A stretch of DNA of 64,000 bases, taken from the NCBI GenBank assembly GCA_036898135.1, contig CM072513.1, positions 35,350,295-35,414,294 on the forward strand, written 5' to 3'. A program made the translations under genes and the position numbers. Below, piece by piece: positions 27,653-39,444 of this stretch (its first letter is position 1; every line of letters starts with the position of its first letter). The notes beneath the pieces are model-generated. The model saw only the letters and a list, made by a program, of their open reading frames with translations, ran no database searches and was not told where the DNA came from. This DNA is from Oncomelania hupensis (lineage: Eukaryota; Mollusca; Gastropoda; Littorinimorpha; Pomatiopsidae).

Positions 27653-29278
27653 GCTTTGGCTGAAATAAGGGAAAAGGGGATAGGGAGAAGAGGGTACCGG
27701 ATGTGTTGTCTCAAATATCCACTTGTATCAAAGGCACAGGGTACTATCTTAGACTTCACGACGAAATTTGATAAGATCGAGGGTGTTTGGCTAGATGTGA
27801 AAAAGAGGATTTAATCCTTTCAGGGTATATTATAGTAGGCGTACTGTTATAAGAAGACATGCTAGTCGCCTATGGTTATCTTGTGTAAGGTACTCCTGTT
27901 ATCTTACGCAGTGTAATTTAAACATGTATAATTTACATGGGTGGGAAAGAATGGTTCAAACCTCCATGCTACCTGTCTTGGGCACTGGTCGTGGGTTCCA
28001 ACCTGGCATCGGCAAAATATCCTGCCGAGTAGAGTATATTCAAGATTAAAGATTCAAGATGAATTATTGTCCTCATTTACCAAAGTAAATTTGACAATTG
28101 GAAATGTGTGTACATGCTGGATCTTTGTGGCCAGCCCATTGTGAAGCTCTATGAGCCGCTGAACAAGCTATAAAACAATCGTGTTAATTTAACACAGAAT
28201 ATTGTATTCAGTACCTATAACACGGCACACTACTTGCCCTTCATGTTTGTCCTGTTTGTCTTGCTAAATGTAAGTTATAATGTCTATCCGACCCGGGATG
28301 TCATGAGTCTAATTTTAATATTGGTCGAACGTTGTTTTGTTCACAAAGTTCTAAAGTATTGTGAACTATGATTACGCGAAGTATGTCAATGTTAGATTAC
28401 CCCTATCGTAAAAAAAAAATCAATGCTTATTAGTAAAGGAAACAAAATAGGCAGAAGTCATACTGTTGTTATTCATGCTGTCTGTAATTAGATTATATGT
28501 TTTAATACCTATTGGTTGATTGGTATTTTGACATATGGCATCTTTATTTGGCAACGAACTGATCGTGACGCTCTGACAGCAATTAATTTTCAGCTTGCAC
28601 GCAATGTATTCTTTTTGGAACGCACGAATAATTAAATTATGTATTGTTTCTTGTGCGGGGTCTACTAATTATTTACGTAGTATCATGTAGCTGGTTAACT
28701 TGAAGATAAGCAGTATTATTTTCACAGTGGCGCCGAGTCCCCTATTAGAGGTTGAAGAGGTTTGGTGAAAAAAAGAATCATCAGAAACTTAGGGCAGAAC
28801 AAATCACATTGTAAATTTGATTTTGAATTTGGTCCGGCAATGTTCTGGTTATTAATTTATCGGTCGACAACAAAGTTGCATTATGATTGTATTTTATTGT
28901 AAAGCGCTATGTAAAAATGATTCAATTAAATGATTGAATTACTGTTAAATTATTCAAGCTTTTTCGACATTTATTTTTCGCCAACGAGTAAATTAAATGA
29001 TTTAGCGGCTAACACTCCTTACTTCAATCAAACGATAATCCACGCGCCTTTGATGTGCATTTTGCTTCGATCTCTCCTTTGCATTGTATTGTGCCGGAGT
29101 TGAGCTTGGGAGCGATCACACTTCTAATCCACAGTACCTAGCCATTCGGTCCTTGACTACGGTGTGGTTGGGTCTGTATGCAAAAACCCAGGTTTGACTG
29201 TTAGCATAGATGTATAATATAGAACCTTATTTCCTTTCCGGCTTCTAATCTATCGCTGCCCGGAAAAGAAAATAAAAA
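27653..29278. other. Intergenic DNA, nothing certain
   Basis: A possible LINE tail (GATTCAAGATGAATTATTGT near 28050) is the only repeat-like hint. I see no exon. Confidence 0.35.
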
Positions 29279-29355
29279 TTTCTTCTTCTTCTTCTTCTTC
29301 TTCTTCTTCTTCTTCTTCTTCTTCTTCTTCTTCTTCTTCTTCTTCTTCTTCTTCT
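29279..29355. repeat. (CTT)n microsatellite
   Basis: About 25 pure CTT triplets. A (GA)n run of about 30 bp also occurs at 29872-29902. Confidence 0.95.
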
Positions 29356-29869
29356 TTCCGTTGACTACCGCCTTCATCAGAGTGAAGATTCTGTAGGCTT
29401 TAGGCCATGGGAAGGGGGAAATATGGGGAGGTGGGATTCGCGTTTAGTACAACCAAAGAGCTTATTACGGAAAGAGGTGGAACTTCCATTATGTCATATA
29501 CAAAAATGCGAGACGCTCTCACGGATTATTTCCCTTTGCTCGGGCTGGCTATATTTCATCATCTGCTATATGAATGATCTGTGCGTGGTAACTTATTGAG
29601 CCTATGCCATTGCAAAAGAACATTTTTATGGCAACGTTTGCAAAAACCAAACTTTTAACGATCATTATTATTAACATTCCGCTACTGCTGTCTTTTTTAT
29701 GTTTACTTATTGACATTTATTAGGTGCTTTTATGCTGCTTATGTGTGTATGTCATAGGTTCGTTTTCTGCCCTGGAATTTATTATTTTTTAATCAACGAC
29801 AGATATTTTAAAATTAAAATATGGATGACAGACTGTTTCATTTATCCGAAACTGTGTAAACCCGTAATC

Positions 29870-29907
<38 letters not shown>

Positions 29908-30584
29908 GAGAGAGGGGGTTGGGGAAGAGAGAGCTCTGTCATTCAATCAATTAATCACAATAAAGCACAATAACAAAATGTTTCACTAATAGTGTGAATT
30001 TATTTTATATCAGGTGTCCCCCTACCCCCCAACCCTCTCACCTCCCACATCACTGGCTTAATAACATCAGTCACTTCATGGAAAATAATTAATTAATCAG
30101 ACAGAACAATCAGAACCTAGACTACAACATTCCACGCAATATAGATCTAATGCGCAGAAATTCACAGATCAGAACAAGGACTGAGTTTCTACATTACATT
30201 TTTTTTCCCGTTTACACTCAAACGAAAAGTGATTACAACAGATCAAGGACCATTTTTGTGCCTAGGTAAGGGGTTATCTTGCACAGTATTTGATCACGAG
30301 GAGAAAACAGACTTAGTCTAATTTAACTTGTTAACATAAGCAGTTTGACGAAGCCAAACTGCCAATCTGACATCTACTTTTGAAATATAAGCACAAATAT
30401 CGTCAAACAACCTAGCAATAATGTAAACAGTGAACGACCTGTTGAACGTAAACTGTCAGCAAGCAAACTGTTTTGGATTTAGCACATAGGTATAACATGA
30501 ATCAGAAGCCGCTCTCCGATTGTTTTAACACTACATAAACACTACATAAACACAAAAAAATGAAGTTTTTCAATTGCAATTTAC

Positions 30585-30733
30585 CTTTCTTTGTCTCTTG
30601 GAAATTTGAAAAAGGACTTGCCAACACAACTTTTCTTGTATCTGGCATTATGGCAATTGATAGCTGTGCAAAAGTCACCGCCCTGTTTCACTCGGTCGCC
30701 TTTTGACTTTCTGCCACGAGCCATTTTCAACAT
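30585..30733 (-). CDS. THAP-domain protein, first coding exon
   Basis: On the minus strand ATG at 30733 (or the in-frame ATG at 30724) opens a frame that reads a basic leader (MARGRKSKGDRVKQGG), then FCTAINCHN with the first zinc ligands of a C2CH THAP finger spaced C-x4-C, then SFFKFPRDKER, the conserved FxFP block. It then meets a donor AAAG|GTAAAT, phase 2. THAP domains are DNA-binding zinc fingers found in transcription factors and in P-element-type transposases. The later part of the domain (Trp, Cys-x-x-His, AVPTIF-like end) should lie in further exons at lower coordinates; none was recognised. Host gene versus transposon origin cannot be told from one exon. Confidence 0.7.
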
Positions 30734-31283
30734 GTCGACAAGGGAGCATAACTCGTACTTTTCGTCTCGCGGTTCTGTACCAAGTTCCCCCTCTTTCTAT
30801 CATTAAGCTCTTTGGTACAACGCTGCCCAGATCTGCAGCAATCATAAGAGGGAATACTATACTGCTCAATATGGCTCAACATGAATATCTTTTTTTCTTT
30901 TAGAGAATTATGCCTATATTAATGTTTGCAATATAAATATTATGCGAGGCCAGAGAACTGTGTATCGATTAATATACACACATACACACACATACACATT
31001 TACTCACACACGCGCACACAAACTGTGACTTTGCAGGATGGTTCATTCATTTCAACAGATGGAAAGAAAATAATGAGTTTTAATGGAGGATTTAAATTAT
31101 AATTACTGATGACCGTTAGGCTCTACCCTCGAAGTTTCACATTAAGGAATAATGATTATAACTTATCCTATAACAGGCCCACATCACACGATTATCGTAA
31201 GTGCTTAAGCCTCCATTTCACCTGTGCTGATAAAAAGAACAGTATTATTTTTTAATCCGTTCTGATATAGAGCTTTTTCATTA

Positions 31284-31500
31284 CAAGAGCTGTTGAGTGG
31301 CTTAGTTGATAACTTGAGTTCTGTGCCCAAGGTCTCGGGTTCGAAACCCGCAGGGGACAAACTTATGTGACTTAGGTACGAGACTTTCAGATCACCGAGG
31401 GTTTCCTCAGGCACTCCGGTTTCCTTCCTCCCTTCAATAATGATATTGGGTGCAGTCTGAAATTTCAAAATACAGTTCGAGTTCCTTTCTGTCTTCAAAC
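31284..31500 (+). mobile_element. tRNA-like SINE, family C
   Basis: A box (GTGGCTTAGTTGATAA) and B box (GGTTCGAAACC), then GACTTAGGTACGAGACTTTC, CACCGAGGGTTTCC and CTTCCTCCCTTCAATAATG. It matches the minus-strand copy at 20830-21010. Confidence 0.65.
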
Positions 31501-31659
31501 AGCGATTTGCCTTTTACACCACGTGTTTGAGTGATGATTGTGTGTTTGTTGTGTGTGTAGGAGTGTCTGTAACATGTGAGCGTGTATGTTGGTTACAGAT
31601 CTCCGCGCTTTAAATATGATTTAAGAATAAGTCGCGTATTGCATCCAGCAGCACCAGCA

Positions 31660-31839
<180 letters not shown>

Positions 31840-32271
31840 TACGGACCTCAGAGAGTTTATGTCTGTAGATCTATTGGATAACTGACCTAAAGGGACAATT
31901 TTGTTGTCCAGTATCACCGAATAATTTCAGTGAGTGGCACAAAGAATGGAACACAGTACAGTCCACTCCCCCAATCCACCAAATGTTAAAGGGTTGGGTA
32001 CCCGGCTCGTCTTAGAATCGGGGAAAGGAATTTCCAACGAGGGGAAAAAATAAGTACTGGTCATTGAAGTTGTCCATGAGGAAAGGGATGTCCCTAACGC
32101 CTCTCTTGGGTTTTGGAATTTTTTTTTTCTACCATTTTATCACATGTACTTGAAGATAACTCATAGTAGCTTAATTTAGTTGTTATGGTGCACGGTGGAA
32201 GGGAAGTAACTAAGTACAGGAACGCTTGCTCATAGCAGAAAACATTGATTGCGTCCCTTGTTTACCTTCTC

Positions 32272-32341
<70 letters not shown>

Positions 32342-32531
32342 CCTCCCTCGCTCGCTCGCTCGCTTCCCTCCATCCCCTCTCTTTCTCCTTCTCTTTCTCT
32401 CTCCATCTCTCTCTCTCCCCCTCTCCTTCTCTCTCTTTCTCTTTCTCTCTCTCTCTCTCGCTCGCTCGCTCGCTTCCCTCCATCCCCTCTCTTTCTCCTT
32501 CTCTTTCTCTCTCTCCCTCTCTCTCTCTCCC

Positions 32532-32590
<59 letters not shown>
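32272..32590. repeat. (CT)n tract with a ~118-bp internal duplication
   Basis: CT dinucleotides include two copies of a compound block (GCTCGCTCGCTTCCCTCCAT then CCCCTCTCTTTCTCC) starting near 32350 and 32460. It ends in a C run and CA repeats. Confidence 0.95.
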
Positions 32591-32933
32591 CCCCCAAAAA
32601 AAAAACACACACACACACAAACACGCGCATATCCAATGTTCATCCCATGAGTCAAATTTATAAATCTGGGAGTGAGAGGGGGGGGGGGGAGTTGGAAAAA
32701 TACAGTTAGATAGAAGAAAAAAATATACAGTACGATAGCCAGTGACAGCCACTGGTAATCGGATATCTAGTTTTCATATAAACATGGCAAACAGAATTAT
32801 AAAAACTGCACTTTCGACAGAGTTTTTATTTTCTTTTTCTAATACATGTATACATTTTATTTTTTTTAAAATGTGGTCCTTGTGAATGTCAAAAAGATCT
32901 GCCACGCTGAATTGGTGAGACTGGTACCCTTTA

Positions 32934-33296
32934 CTACTCAATTTGCTGTTCGAGATCATATACTGCAAGGACAATGGACGAAAATGGATAACAGTCGGTG
33001 CTCGTTAATTCTATGTTCTGTCTGCAATCGAAAAAAATTGCCTTCTTCTGTATGAGGACACTCCACTCTGTAAAGCCAAACGAGTCCGGACAATTGCGAC
33101 CGGAAAGAGCAGCACTGGCGTCGCCACTGCCTCTTATTAGCCCATGATGTCTCTGACTGTCCCCCAAGTGGCGTTCTCTCTCGCCTTCTCCTAGCAATAA
33201 GTGCTTCCCGTCTGGCAGCTGATTGGATGATTTACCGTCATACGATATGACACCATGCGCGTGTAGGGATGAAAGTTTCCTTACAATGCTTAGCAA
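32934..33296 (-). CDS. Uncharacterised 120-codon open frame (doubtful)
   Basis: An uninterrupted minus-strand frame with fairly balanced composition (HAHGVISYDGKSSNQL, then SGDASAALSGRNCPDSF). I recognise no domain. No convincing splice sites frame it. It could be an exon of an unidentified gene or chance. Confidence 0.15.
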   Translation of the reverse strand: MLSIVRKLSSLHAHGVISYDGKSSNQLPDGKHLLLGEGERERHLGDSQRHHGLIRGSGDASAALSGRNCPDSFGFTEWSVLIQKKAIFFDCRQNIELTSTDCYPFSSIVLAVYDLEQQIE

Positions 33297-33699
33297 CTCA
33301 AATGCACTCAGTGCACACTACTTTCACGAACCTGCAGACGTTCACCTTGAACGGATCGAGTAGGTCTTCCACTACTATTACTACTCCTGATAACAATAAC
33401 AGGGGTATTATAACATAGTGCTTTCTCATCATCTATAAAGATGGTTAACAGTTCAAATGTAGTACCAAACACACGCATTCTCGAAAGCTTTAATTTTGTT
33501 TTCGGTGTAGTGACTCGGCTTTATTCTAACAAACAAAAGGAAAACATGGAATGATAGGCCTCGATCTGAACTATCTGCAAAAGAACAAGATGGCAGGCTA
33601 TTCCAATATATTTCCAGAGGCACACACATAGCCGATACATACTCATTTTTAAAAGTATTCATTTTCTTGGCGATGTTTGACTGGGCTTTATCGTAACGA

Positions 33700-34330
33700 A
33701 GCAAAATGGAAAATGGAATGATAGGCCATCTGAACTATCTGAAAGCAACCAAACCACAAACCTAAAAATCTTATCCAAATTGGCTGAGCCATATTTAGAT
33801 ACAGTGCATGAGGCGTTTTGAAAGTGGTGAAGTGCATTGACTTTGATCTTTGAGAAAGTACAAATAATAATGATTTCACGTGCTTAGCATGTAGTTAAAG
33901 TGTCCGCAAAGTAAAAAGGATGAATTTCGGTTCACTTCTTCTCGCGATAAGGCCAAAAGTGTGTTTTGAAAAGAAAAGGAAAAAAAGTTAAATTCGGAAC
34001 GACGGACCGACAACCGGACTGCAACTGAAGGATGTGTCCATTTGAAGTACATGTATACCAAAACTCAACAAAATTGCTTCAGCCGTTTTGTGATATTGAG
34101 CAAAACGTGTTTAGCAACAAATAGACTCCAGCTCCAGTTACCTTGATCTCTGCGGTAAAACAAATATGATGGCACCGGAGGCATGGCACTTGTCTTGCTA
34201 ATGTTACTATGAAGTCTGGTCAAAATCGGTTCAGTGGGGTTGGAGATATGGCTTTCAACGGATCTACAGACGGATGGACGGACGGACCGATAGACCGATA
34301 GACCGACATTTGGTTTTATGATTCCTCCCG
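33700..34330. repeat. Degenerate interspersed repeat with GGACGGAC-type ends
   Basis: Two related segments carry TTCAGxxGTTTTGxGATATTG- and CGGTTCAGTGGGGTTGGAGA-type blocks followed by GACGGACCGAC/GGATGGACGGACGGACC. This arrangement is common in invertebrate interspersed repeats. Confidence 0.45.
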
Positions 34331-34664
34331 ACTATTTCGAAGTATTTATTTGGAAATACAAAAGCAGTTCAAAGCACACGCAAGAGCTCAAACTACACAG
34401 GGCGTTCCTAAACAAATTGTTTTAGACTATTGCCTCCGTTTCAAAATGCGTTGTAAGTGAAAGTTTCGTTCTAGGTTTAGTCCCAGATTGTTTGATGTCT
34501 CTGTTTATGCATCACTGTGCAAGAGTTGTTTACAACCTCCCGCCCCCTACCCCCTCCAAGCCTTTGTTGGTTCTGTTAAGTCTTCCCACGACAAAAACTA
34601 TCTATTGTAAATAACTCCTTCGACTTCCATTTTCTTTGATGCTTAAAATGTGGTTCCCGTAACC

Positions 34665-34850
34665 TTTCGGTCGTTGAGGATATAGGCGTTTGAGACCTCC
34701 CTTTTCTCTATGCCAGCTTAATGAGGGTGGTGTCCATCTTCTCTCCCTCGCTGCTTTTTTGTTTTCTTACCTTCCCTTGCTAAACAGAGCCAGGTGCCCA
34801 TTCACACTTGGTGGACTGGGGGTCTGCTAAGATCAGTCTGAAAAGATTTT
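34665..34850 (-). mobile_element. SINE family D, partial
   Basis: It shares AATGAGGGTGGTGTCCATCT, TCTCCCTCGCTGCTT and a GGACTGGGGG block with 25950-26256. It abuts RTE copy D. Confidence 0.5.
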
Positions 34851-35274
34851 CAAACTCAGAACAGTCTGCGAGAATACCTACAGCACTGACAACATCTATA
34901 TCATGTGTTTGTAGACTTCAAGAAAGCGTTTGACCGAGTCTGGCATGCAGCTCTGTGGGCAACCATGAGAGTGTACAACATCAGCCCTAAAATTATTGAA
35001 GTTATCAAAAGCCTATATGACAATGCTACCAGTGCAGTCCTCCACAACAGCGCCATCGGGAACTCGTTCAGATCAACATTCGGCGTGCGTCAAGGATGCC
35101 TACTCTCTCCAACACTCTTCAACATCTTCCTAGAGCGCATCTTGTCAGATGGCCTTGCATATCACGAAGGCACCGTCAGCATATGGGGTAGAGCAATCCC
35201 CAACCTCCCTTTTGCGGATGAAATTGATGGATTGGCTGGAGAGGAACAAGAACTTGAACAGCTGGTACAGAGGC
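34850..35274 (+). mobile_element. RTE-clade LINE copy D, internal RT fragment
   Basis: The plus strand encodes RT from FVDFKKAFDRVWHAALW through VRQGCLLSPTLFNIFLER to FADEIDGLAGEEQ. The palm motif reads FADE where other copies have FADD, so a catalytic aspartate is changed. It is truncated at both ends and has no tail; at 35274 it joins directly to the minus-strand gypsy element. Confidence 0.85.
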
Positions 35275-36460
35275 ACAGCAAAAATGTTGCGAGATCCTGG
35301 AACAGGCTCAATGTGAAAATTGTACTTTTGCAAAGACAGAGCCCATCGCATGATTCGTGTGTTCTTGAACCTACATGTCTAAGCTGAAAAACCTTATCCT
35401 TGTCAACATCAAAAAAACTGTAAAAAATCACATCATCCCACTCTATCACCTGTCCTTCACAAACAACTGTATCAACACGCACCTCAACTTTAGCAAAGTT
35501 TTGGGGAAGACGGTAGTACCGCTTTAGCATGTTTGCGTGAAAAATCTTTGTCTTTCCTTTGACAACAATCTTGTAGTCAGGATGCATGTTTTCTTGTGCT
35601 GTGTATGGACCCAACCACTTCATGAGTAATTTATTTGTTTCGGAGGGCAAAAGAACCAACACCTCATCATGAACAGAAAAGGTGCGTTTTTTTCTTTAGC
35701 TGACCTATCAAAGTAAACTTTGTTCTTTGCTGATGATTGTGCAGAGTTTTGCATAGCCAGTTCACCAATTTTAGCAATGATGTTCTTCAACTCGAAAACA
35801 TGCAAATAATATGGTTGTGCCTCCACATCCTTTGAAGACTGGTCATGGGTCCAAGAATCTGCAAGTAGAGAAATCGGACTACGAGGTTGGTGACCAAACA
35901 TCAACTCAAAGGGACTGAATTCAATACTTTCCGATGTTAACTCCCGGCAGGCAAAAAGCAGTGCAGGCAAGTAACGATGCCACGCCTTTGGATGAAACTT
36001 CCCAAGCATCGCCTTCAACGTTCTGTGAAATCTCTCCACAATTCCATTTGCCTGAGGATGATACGGAGACGTCCGAATCGCTCTAGTGCCACACAATGCG
36101 TAGAGCTGCTTGATCAATTAAGAGGTAAACTGGGTACCTTGATCAGACAATATCACTTTGGGGAAACCCAATCTTGCAAAAATCTACAGCAGAACTTCTG
36201 CAACCACCACTGAAGAAAGGTTTTTCAGAAGCACGGCCTCCGGAAAACGAGTAGCTAAGTCGAACAATGTCAGAATATATCGGTGACCTTCCTCCAAAGG
36301 TGGAGACAAAGGACCAACCAAGTCAATGTGGACCCTTTCAAACGGACTACACGACGGAGGAACAACAACCAACGGTGCTGGCGGAGCCTTTCTTTTCGAA
36401 GATGATTTCTGACACACATCACAAGTACGAACATAATATTTAGACTAGTGGTTTTTGTAC
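35275..36460 (-). mobile_element. Second Gmr1-order gypsy element, decayed fragment
   Basis: Reading the minus strand from 36460: CDVCQK of the zinc module, integrase core with ERVHIDLVG, SDQGTQF and NGIVERFHRTLK, a GPY-type tail (MKWLGPYTAQ) and FHANMLKRYY near 35520. In another frame near 35345-35275 it ends in a typical RNase H carboxy terminus (RWALSLQKYNFHIEPVPGS). Integrase therefore precedes RNase H, as in the element at 1-3371. The RT between them is deleted. At least two in-frame stops (near 36185 and 36120) interrupt the integrase. No LTR is visible. Confidence 0.8.
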
Positions 36461-36539
36461 CCTGGCAAACCAGGGTACACAGGTTGCTGTTTAAAATGTA
36501 GACAGAGAGACAACTGTTGTCTGCGAGTTTCATTTGGAC

Positions 36540-36740
36540 GATGATACCTCCCCATATCCCCCTTGATACCTCACCATACCCCCCCCCCTCTGATATCTCC
36601 CCGTCCCCCCCCCTCCATGATGCCTCATCATACCCCCTTGATACCTCCCCGAACCCACTTGATACCTCCCCATAACCCCTTGATACCTTTCGTACCCCCC
36701 TTGTAACCTACCTGTACCCTCCTTGATACTTCCCCGTTGA
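36540..36740. repeat. CCCCTTGATACCTCCCC-type minisatellite
   Basis: Imperfect units of about 22-29 bp (TTGATACCTCCCCGTACCCC). A related, more diverged run is at 37235-37345. Confidence 0.85.
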
Positions 36741-36769
36741 TCGTTTCGCAGGTATGGATGAAAGGAATC

Positions 36770-36914
36770 GGAACGGAACACGATGCTTAACGTCCTTTTT
36801 CAACTCCTCCCAAACTTGTGCTCTCTGGTCTTTATCTTTGTAATCCGGAACATGTGGGTCCCAGAGAAGAGGCCTTGCCCGGACCAACTCGATTAAATTT
36901 ACTCTAAAGTCATC
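36770..36914 (-). pseudogene. MADF (Adf-1-type Myb/SANT-like) domain fragment
   Basis: The minus strand reads DDFRVNLIELVRARPLLWDP and then HVPDYKDKDQRAQVWEELKK, the amino half of a MADF domain: LIELVRxxPxLWD, Y, and a W in the following helix. A TAA lies just upstream in the same frame, with a possible AG acceptor between them. Downstream the frame runs into the CCCCTTGATACC minisatellite and stops. MADF domains occur in Adf-1-like transcription factors and in the accessory protein of PIF/Harbinger transposons. A truncated exon or a Harbinger relic are both possible. Confidence 0.65.
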
Positions 36915-36989
36915 CAGTTAGATCTAATTTCTCGTGTCTGACCACTTTGGTAAGCTAGAACGTGACAACACGCATCGAAAAAAGTGGGC

Positions 36990-37142
36990 ATGCTCACTTT
37001 TCTCTCCACACGTGAGGTGTGAGGCGTGACGCATGTGGCGTGTGTGACGTTGTATGGCCCACGCCAAGAGATACCATGTCTGTTCATTTTTATCATCACG
37101 CGTGAGGCGTGAGACGTGACACGTGAGGCATGAGGCGTGAGG
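36990..37142. repeat. GTGAGGCGTGA-rich imperfect repeat
   Basis: Short units CGTGAGGCGTGAGACGTGAC and CACGTGAGGTGTGAGGCGTG recur around two ATGGCCCA blocks. No function is apparent. Confidence 0.6.
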
Positions 37143-37310
37143 TTCTATGGCCCAGCAGCCTGAAGGACGATCACCACGTCGCCACCCTGACAACAATGAC
37201 CATCATCATCATATCAAAAATGAGATCCAACATACCCCCTTATATATACCCGTATCCCCGTTATGCCTACCCATGCCCCTTTAAACCTACCCGTAGCCCC
37301 CTTTTACCTC

Positions 37311-37336
37311 CACGTACCACCCCATTCCGATCCTTG

Positions 37337-37412
<76 letters not shown>

Positions 37413-37512
37413 ATAATACAAATAGAAATCATAAAAACACCAAGGTTTTAAAATAACATTTGATATAAGATATTATAATTATAATAATAATAATAAGTAT
37501 TATTAGTTTATA

Positions 37513-37575
<63 letters not shown>
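37311..37575. repeat. AAT-microsatellite locus, duplicate 1
   Basis: ACGTACCACCCCATTCCGAT CCTTG is followed by (AAT)n, then GAATAATACAAATAGAAATC and CACCAAGGTTTTAAAA, then more (AAT)n. The same series occurs at 37577-39445. Confidence 0.85.
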
Positions 37576-37578
<3 letters not shown>

Positions 37579-37599
37579 GTACCACCCCATCCCGATCCT

Positions 37600-37670
<71 letters not shown>

Positions 37671-39208
37671 TCCTATCCTATCCTATCCTGTCCCATAACC
37701 CGAAGGTCGTAGGGGCACCACAGATGATCGCTTAACCAGCATACTCCATCTTTCTCTGTCCTCAGCAGCCCTCATGGCTTCGCTCAGTGTCAAACCAGTC
37801 CATTCTCGAATGTTGTCCTCCCACCTCTTTTTCGGTCTGCCCCTTCTTCTACCTCCTTGCACTGTGCCTTGCAGAATGGTCTTTGCAAGGCCTGATGATC
37901 TGGTGACGTGGCCATACCATCGGAGTTTCCGTTTCTTCACCACTGTGAGCAGGTCATCGTGTTGTCCAATGGCTTGTGTGATGGTCTGTCGGACTTCAAC
38001 GTTGGTGATGTGTTGGGTATAGGAAATGCACAGAAGTCTTCTGTAGCACCTCATCTCCTTGCTTTGTATTCTTCGTTGGAGATCTGCTGTGAGGGTCCAT
38101 GCTTCGCAAGCATATAGGAAGATGGAGATGACCAGAGAGCGCAGCAGTCTTACTTTGGAATGTAGACTGATGGTTCTGTCTTTCCAAATGGGCTTCAACC
38201 TTGTCAGGGCAGCAGTTGTTTGTGCGATCCTGGAGAGGACTTCCTGTCGAGACCCATTGTCTGACACAATGGCTCCTAAATATTTGAAGCTGTGCACTGT
38301 GTTGAGGGATTGGCCTTGTACTTTGATGTCCGTGTTGATGCCATTGGTGTTGTTGGTCATCATTTTGGTCTTCTCTGCACTTATTTCCATTCCATAAGCT
38401 CTGGAGGTGGTGTCAAGCCTCTGTACAAGCTGTTCAAGTTCTTGTTCCTCTCCAGCCAATCCATCAATATCATCCGCAAAACGAAGATTGGAGATTGCTC
38501 TGCCCCCTATGCTGACTGTGCCTTCGTGATCTGCAAGAGCATCTGACATGATGCGCTCTAGGAAGATGTTGAAGAGTGTTGGAGAGAGTAGGCATCCTTG
38601 ACGCACACCGATTGTTGTTCTGAACCAGTTCCCGATGACGCTGTTATGGAGGACTGCACTGGTAGCCTTGTCATACAGGCTTTTGATGACTTCTATAATT
38701 TTAGGGCTGATGTTGTACACTTTCATGGTTGCCCATAGAGCTGCATGCCAGACTCGGTCAAATGCCTTCTTGAAGTCTATGAACACATGATATAGATGTT
38801 GTTGGTGCTGTAGGTATTTCTCACAGATTATTCTGAGGTTGAAAATCTGTTCAGTGGTACTTCGCCCTGCCATGAATCCTGCTTGTTCTTCAGCTATGAT
38901 TTGTTCAGCTTGTGGTTTCAACCTGTTGAGTATTATTTTCAGGAGGACCTTGCAGGGATGGCTGATGAGGCTGATGGTGCGGTAATTTTCACACTCCTGG
39001 AGGTTACCTTTTTTGGGAAGAGTGATGACAAGCGACTGGGTCCATGGTGTAGGCCATTCCCCACTCTGCCAGATCTTGTTACAGATAACGGTGAGAGCAT
39101 CAGTCATCGCTTCTCCTCCTGCTTGTAGCAGTTCCGCTGGTATGTTGTCCACTCCCGCTGACTTCCCTTTCTTCAGCGATTGCACTGCTGCCTCAACTTC
39201 TTCCCGGA

Positions 39209-39210
<2 letters not shown>
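37671..39210 (-). mobile_element. RTE-clade LINE copy E, 5'-truncated, best-preserved RT
   Basis: One minus-strand frame runs without a stop from REEVEAAVQSLKKGKSAGVD near 39208 through IPAELLQ, VITLPKKGNLQECENYRTIS, GFMAGRST, FIDFKKAFDRVW, VRQGCLLSPTLFN, FADDIDG and the carboxy-terminal RTE block (IREWTGLTLSEAMR) to a stop at 37683. It then ends in (GGATA)n. The 5' end is truncated just before RT motif 0, so the endonuclease is missing. It sits inside a pure AAT microsatellite. Confidence 0.95.
37683..39208 (-). CDS. RTE-type reverse transcriptase, amino-truncated, uninterrupted
   Basis: About 508 codons of LINE sequence. It contains RT fingers (LPKKG...NYRTISL), palm motif A (FIDFKKAFDRVW), motif B (RQGCLLSPTLFNIFL), motif C (FADDIDG) and thumb/connection blocks. 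The carboxy-terminal segment contains CEAWTLTADLQRRIQSKEMR and a basic GGRRRGRPKKRWEDN patch. The open frame continues artificially into the (AAT)n repeat upstream as poly-isoleucine. There is no endonuclease, so it could not drive target-primed insertion alone. RTE elements of this type are often annotated in molluscs as craniofacial development protein 2-like or endonuclease-reverse transcriptase. Confidence 0.9.
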
Positions 39211-39285
<75 letters not shown>

Positions 39286-39364
39286 TTGAATATAGAATAA
39301 TACAAATAGAAATCACAAACACCAAGGTTTTAAAAGAAAATTTTATATAAGATATAATATTATA

Positions 39365-39444
<80 letters not shown>

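Noticed and set aside
31090..31135. Hammerhead ribozyme because of CTGATGA near 31106 (also checked near 29360 and 52790)
   Set aside because: The required GAAA after a paired stem II is missing or stem II does not form.
32210..32752. Overlapping frames of Ser/Leu or Arg/Glu repeats on both strands
   Set aside because: All derive from the (CT)n tract; no start context or family resemblance.
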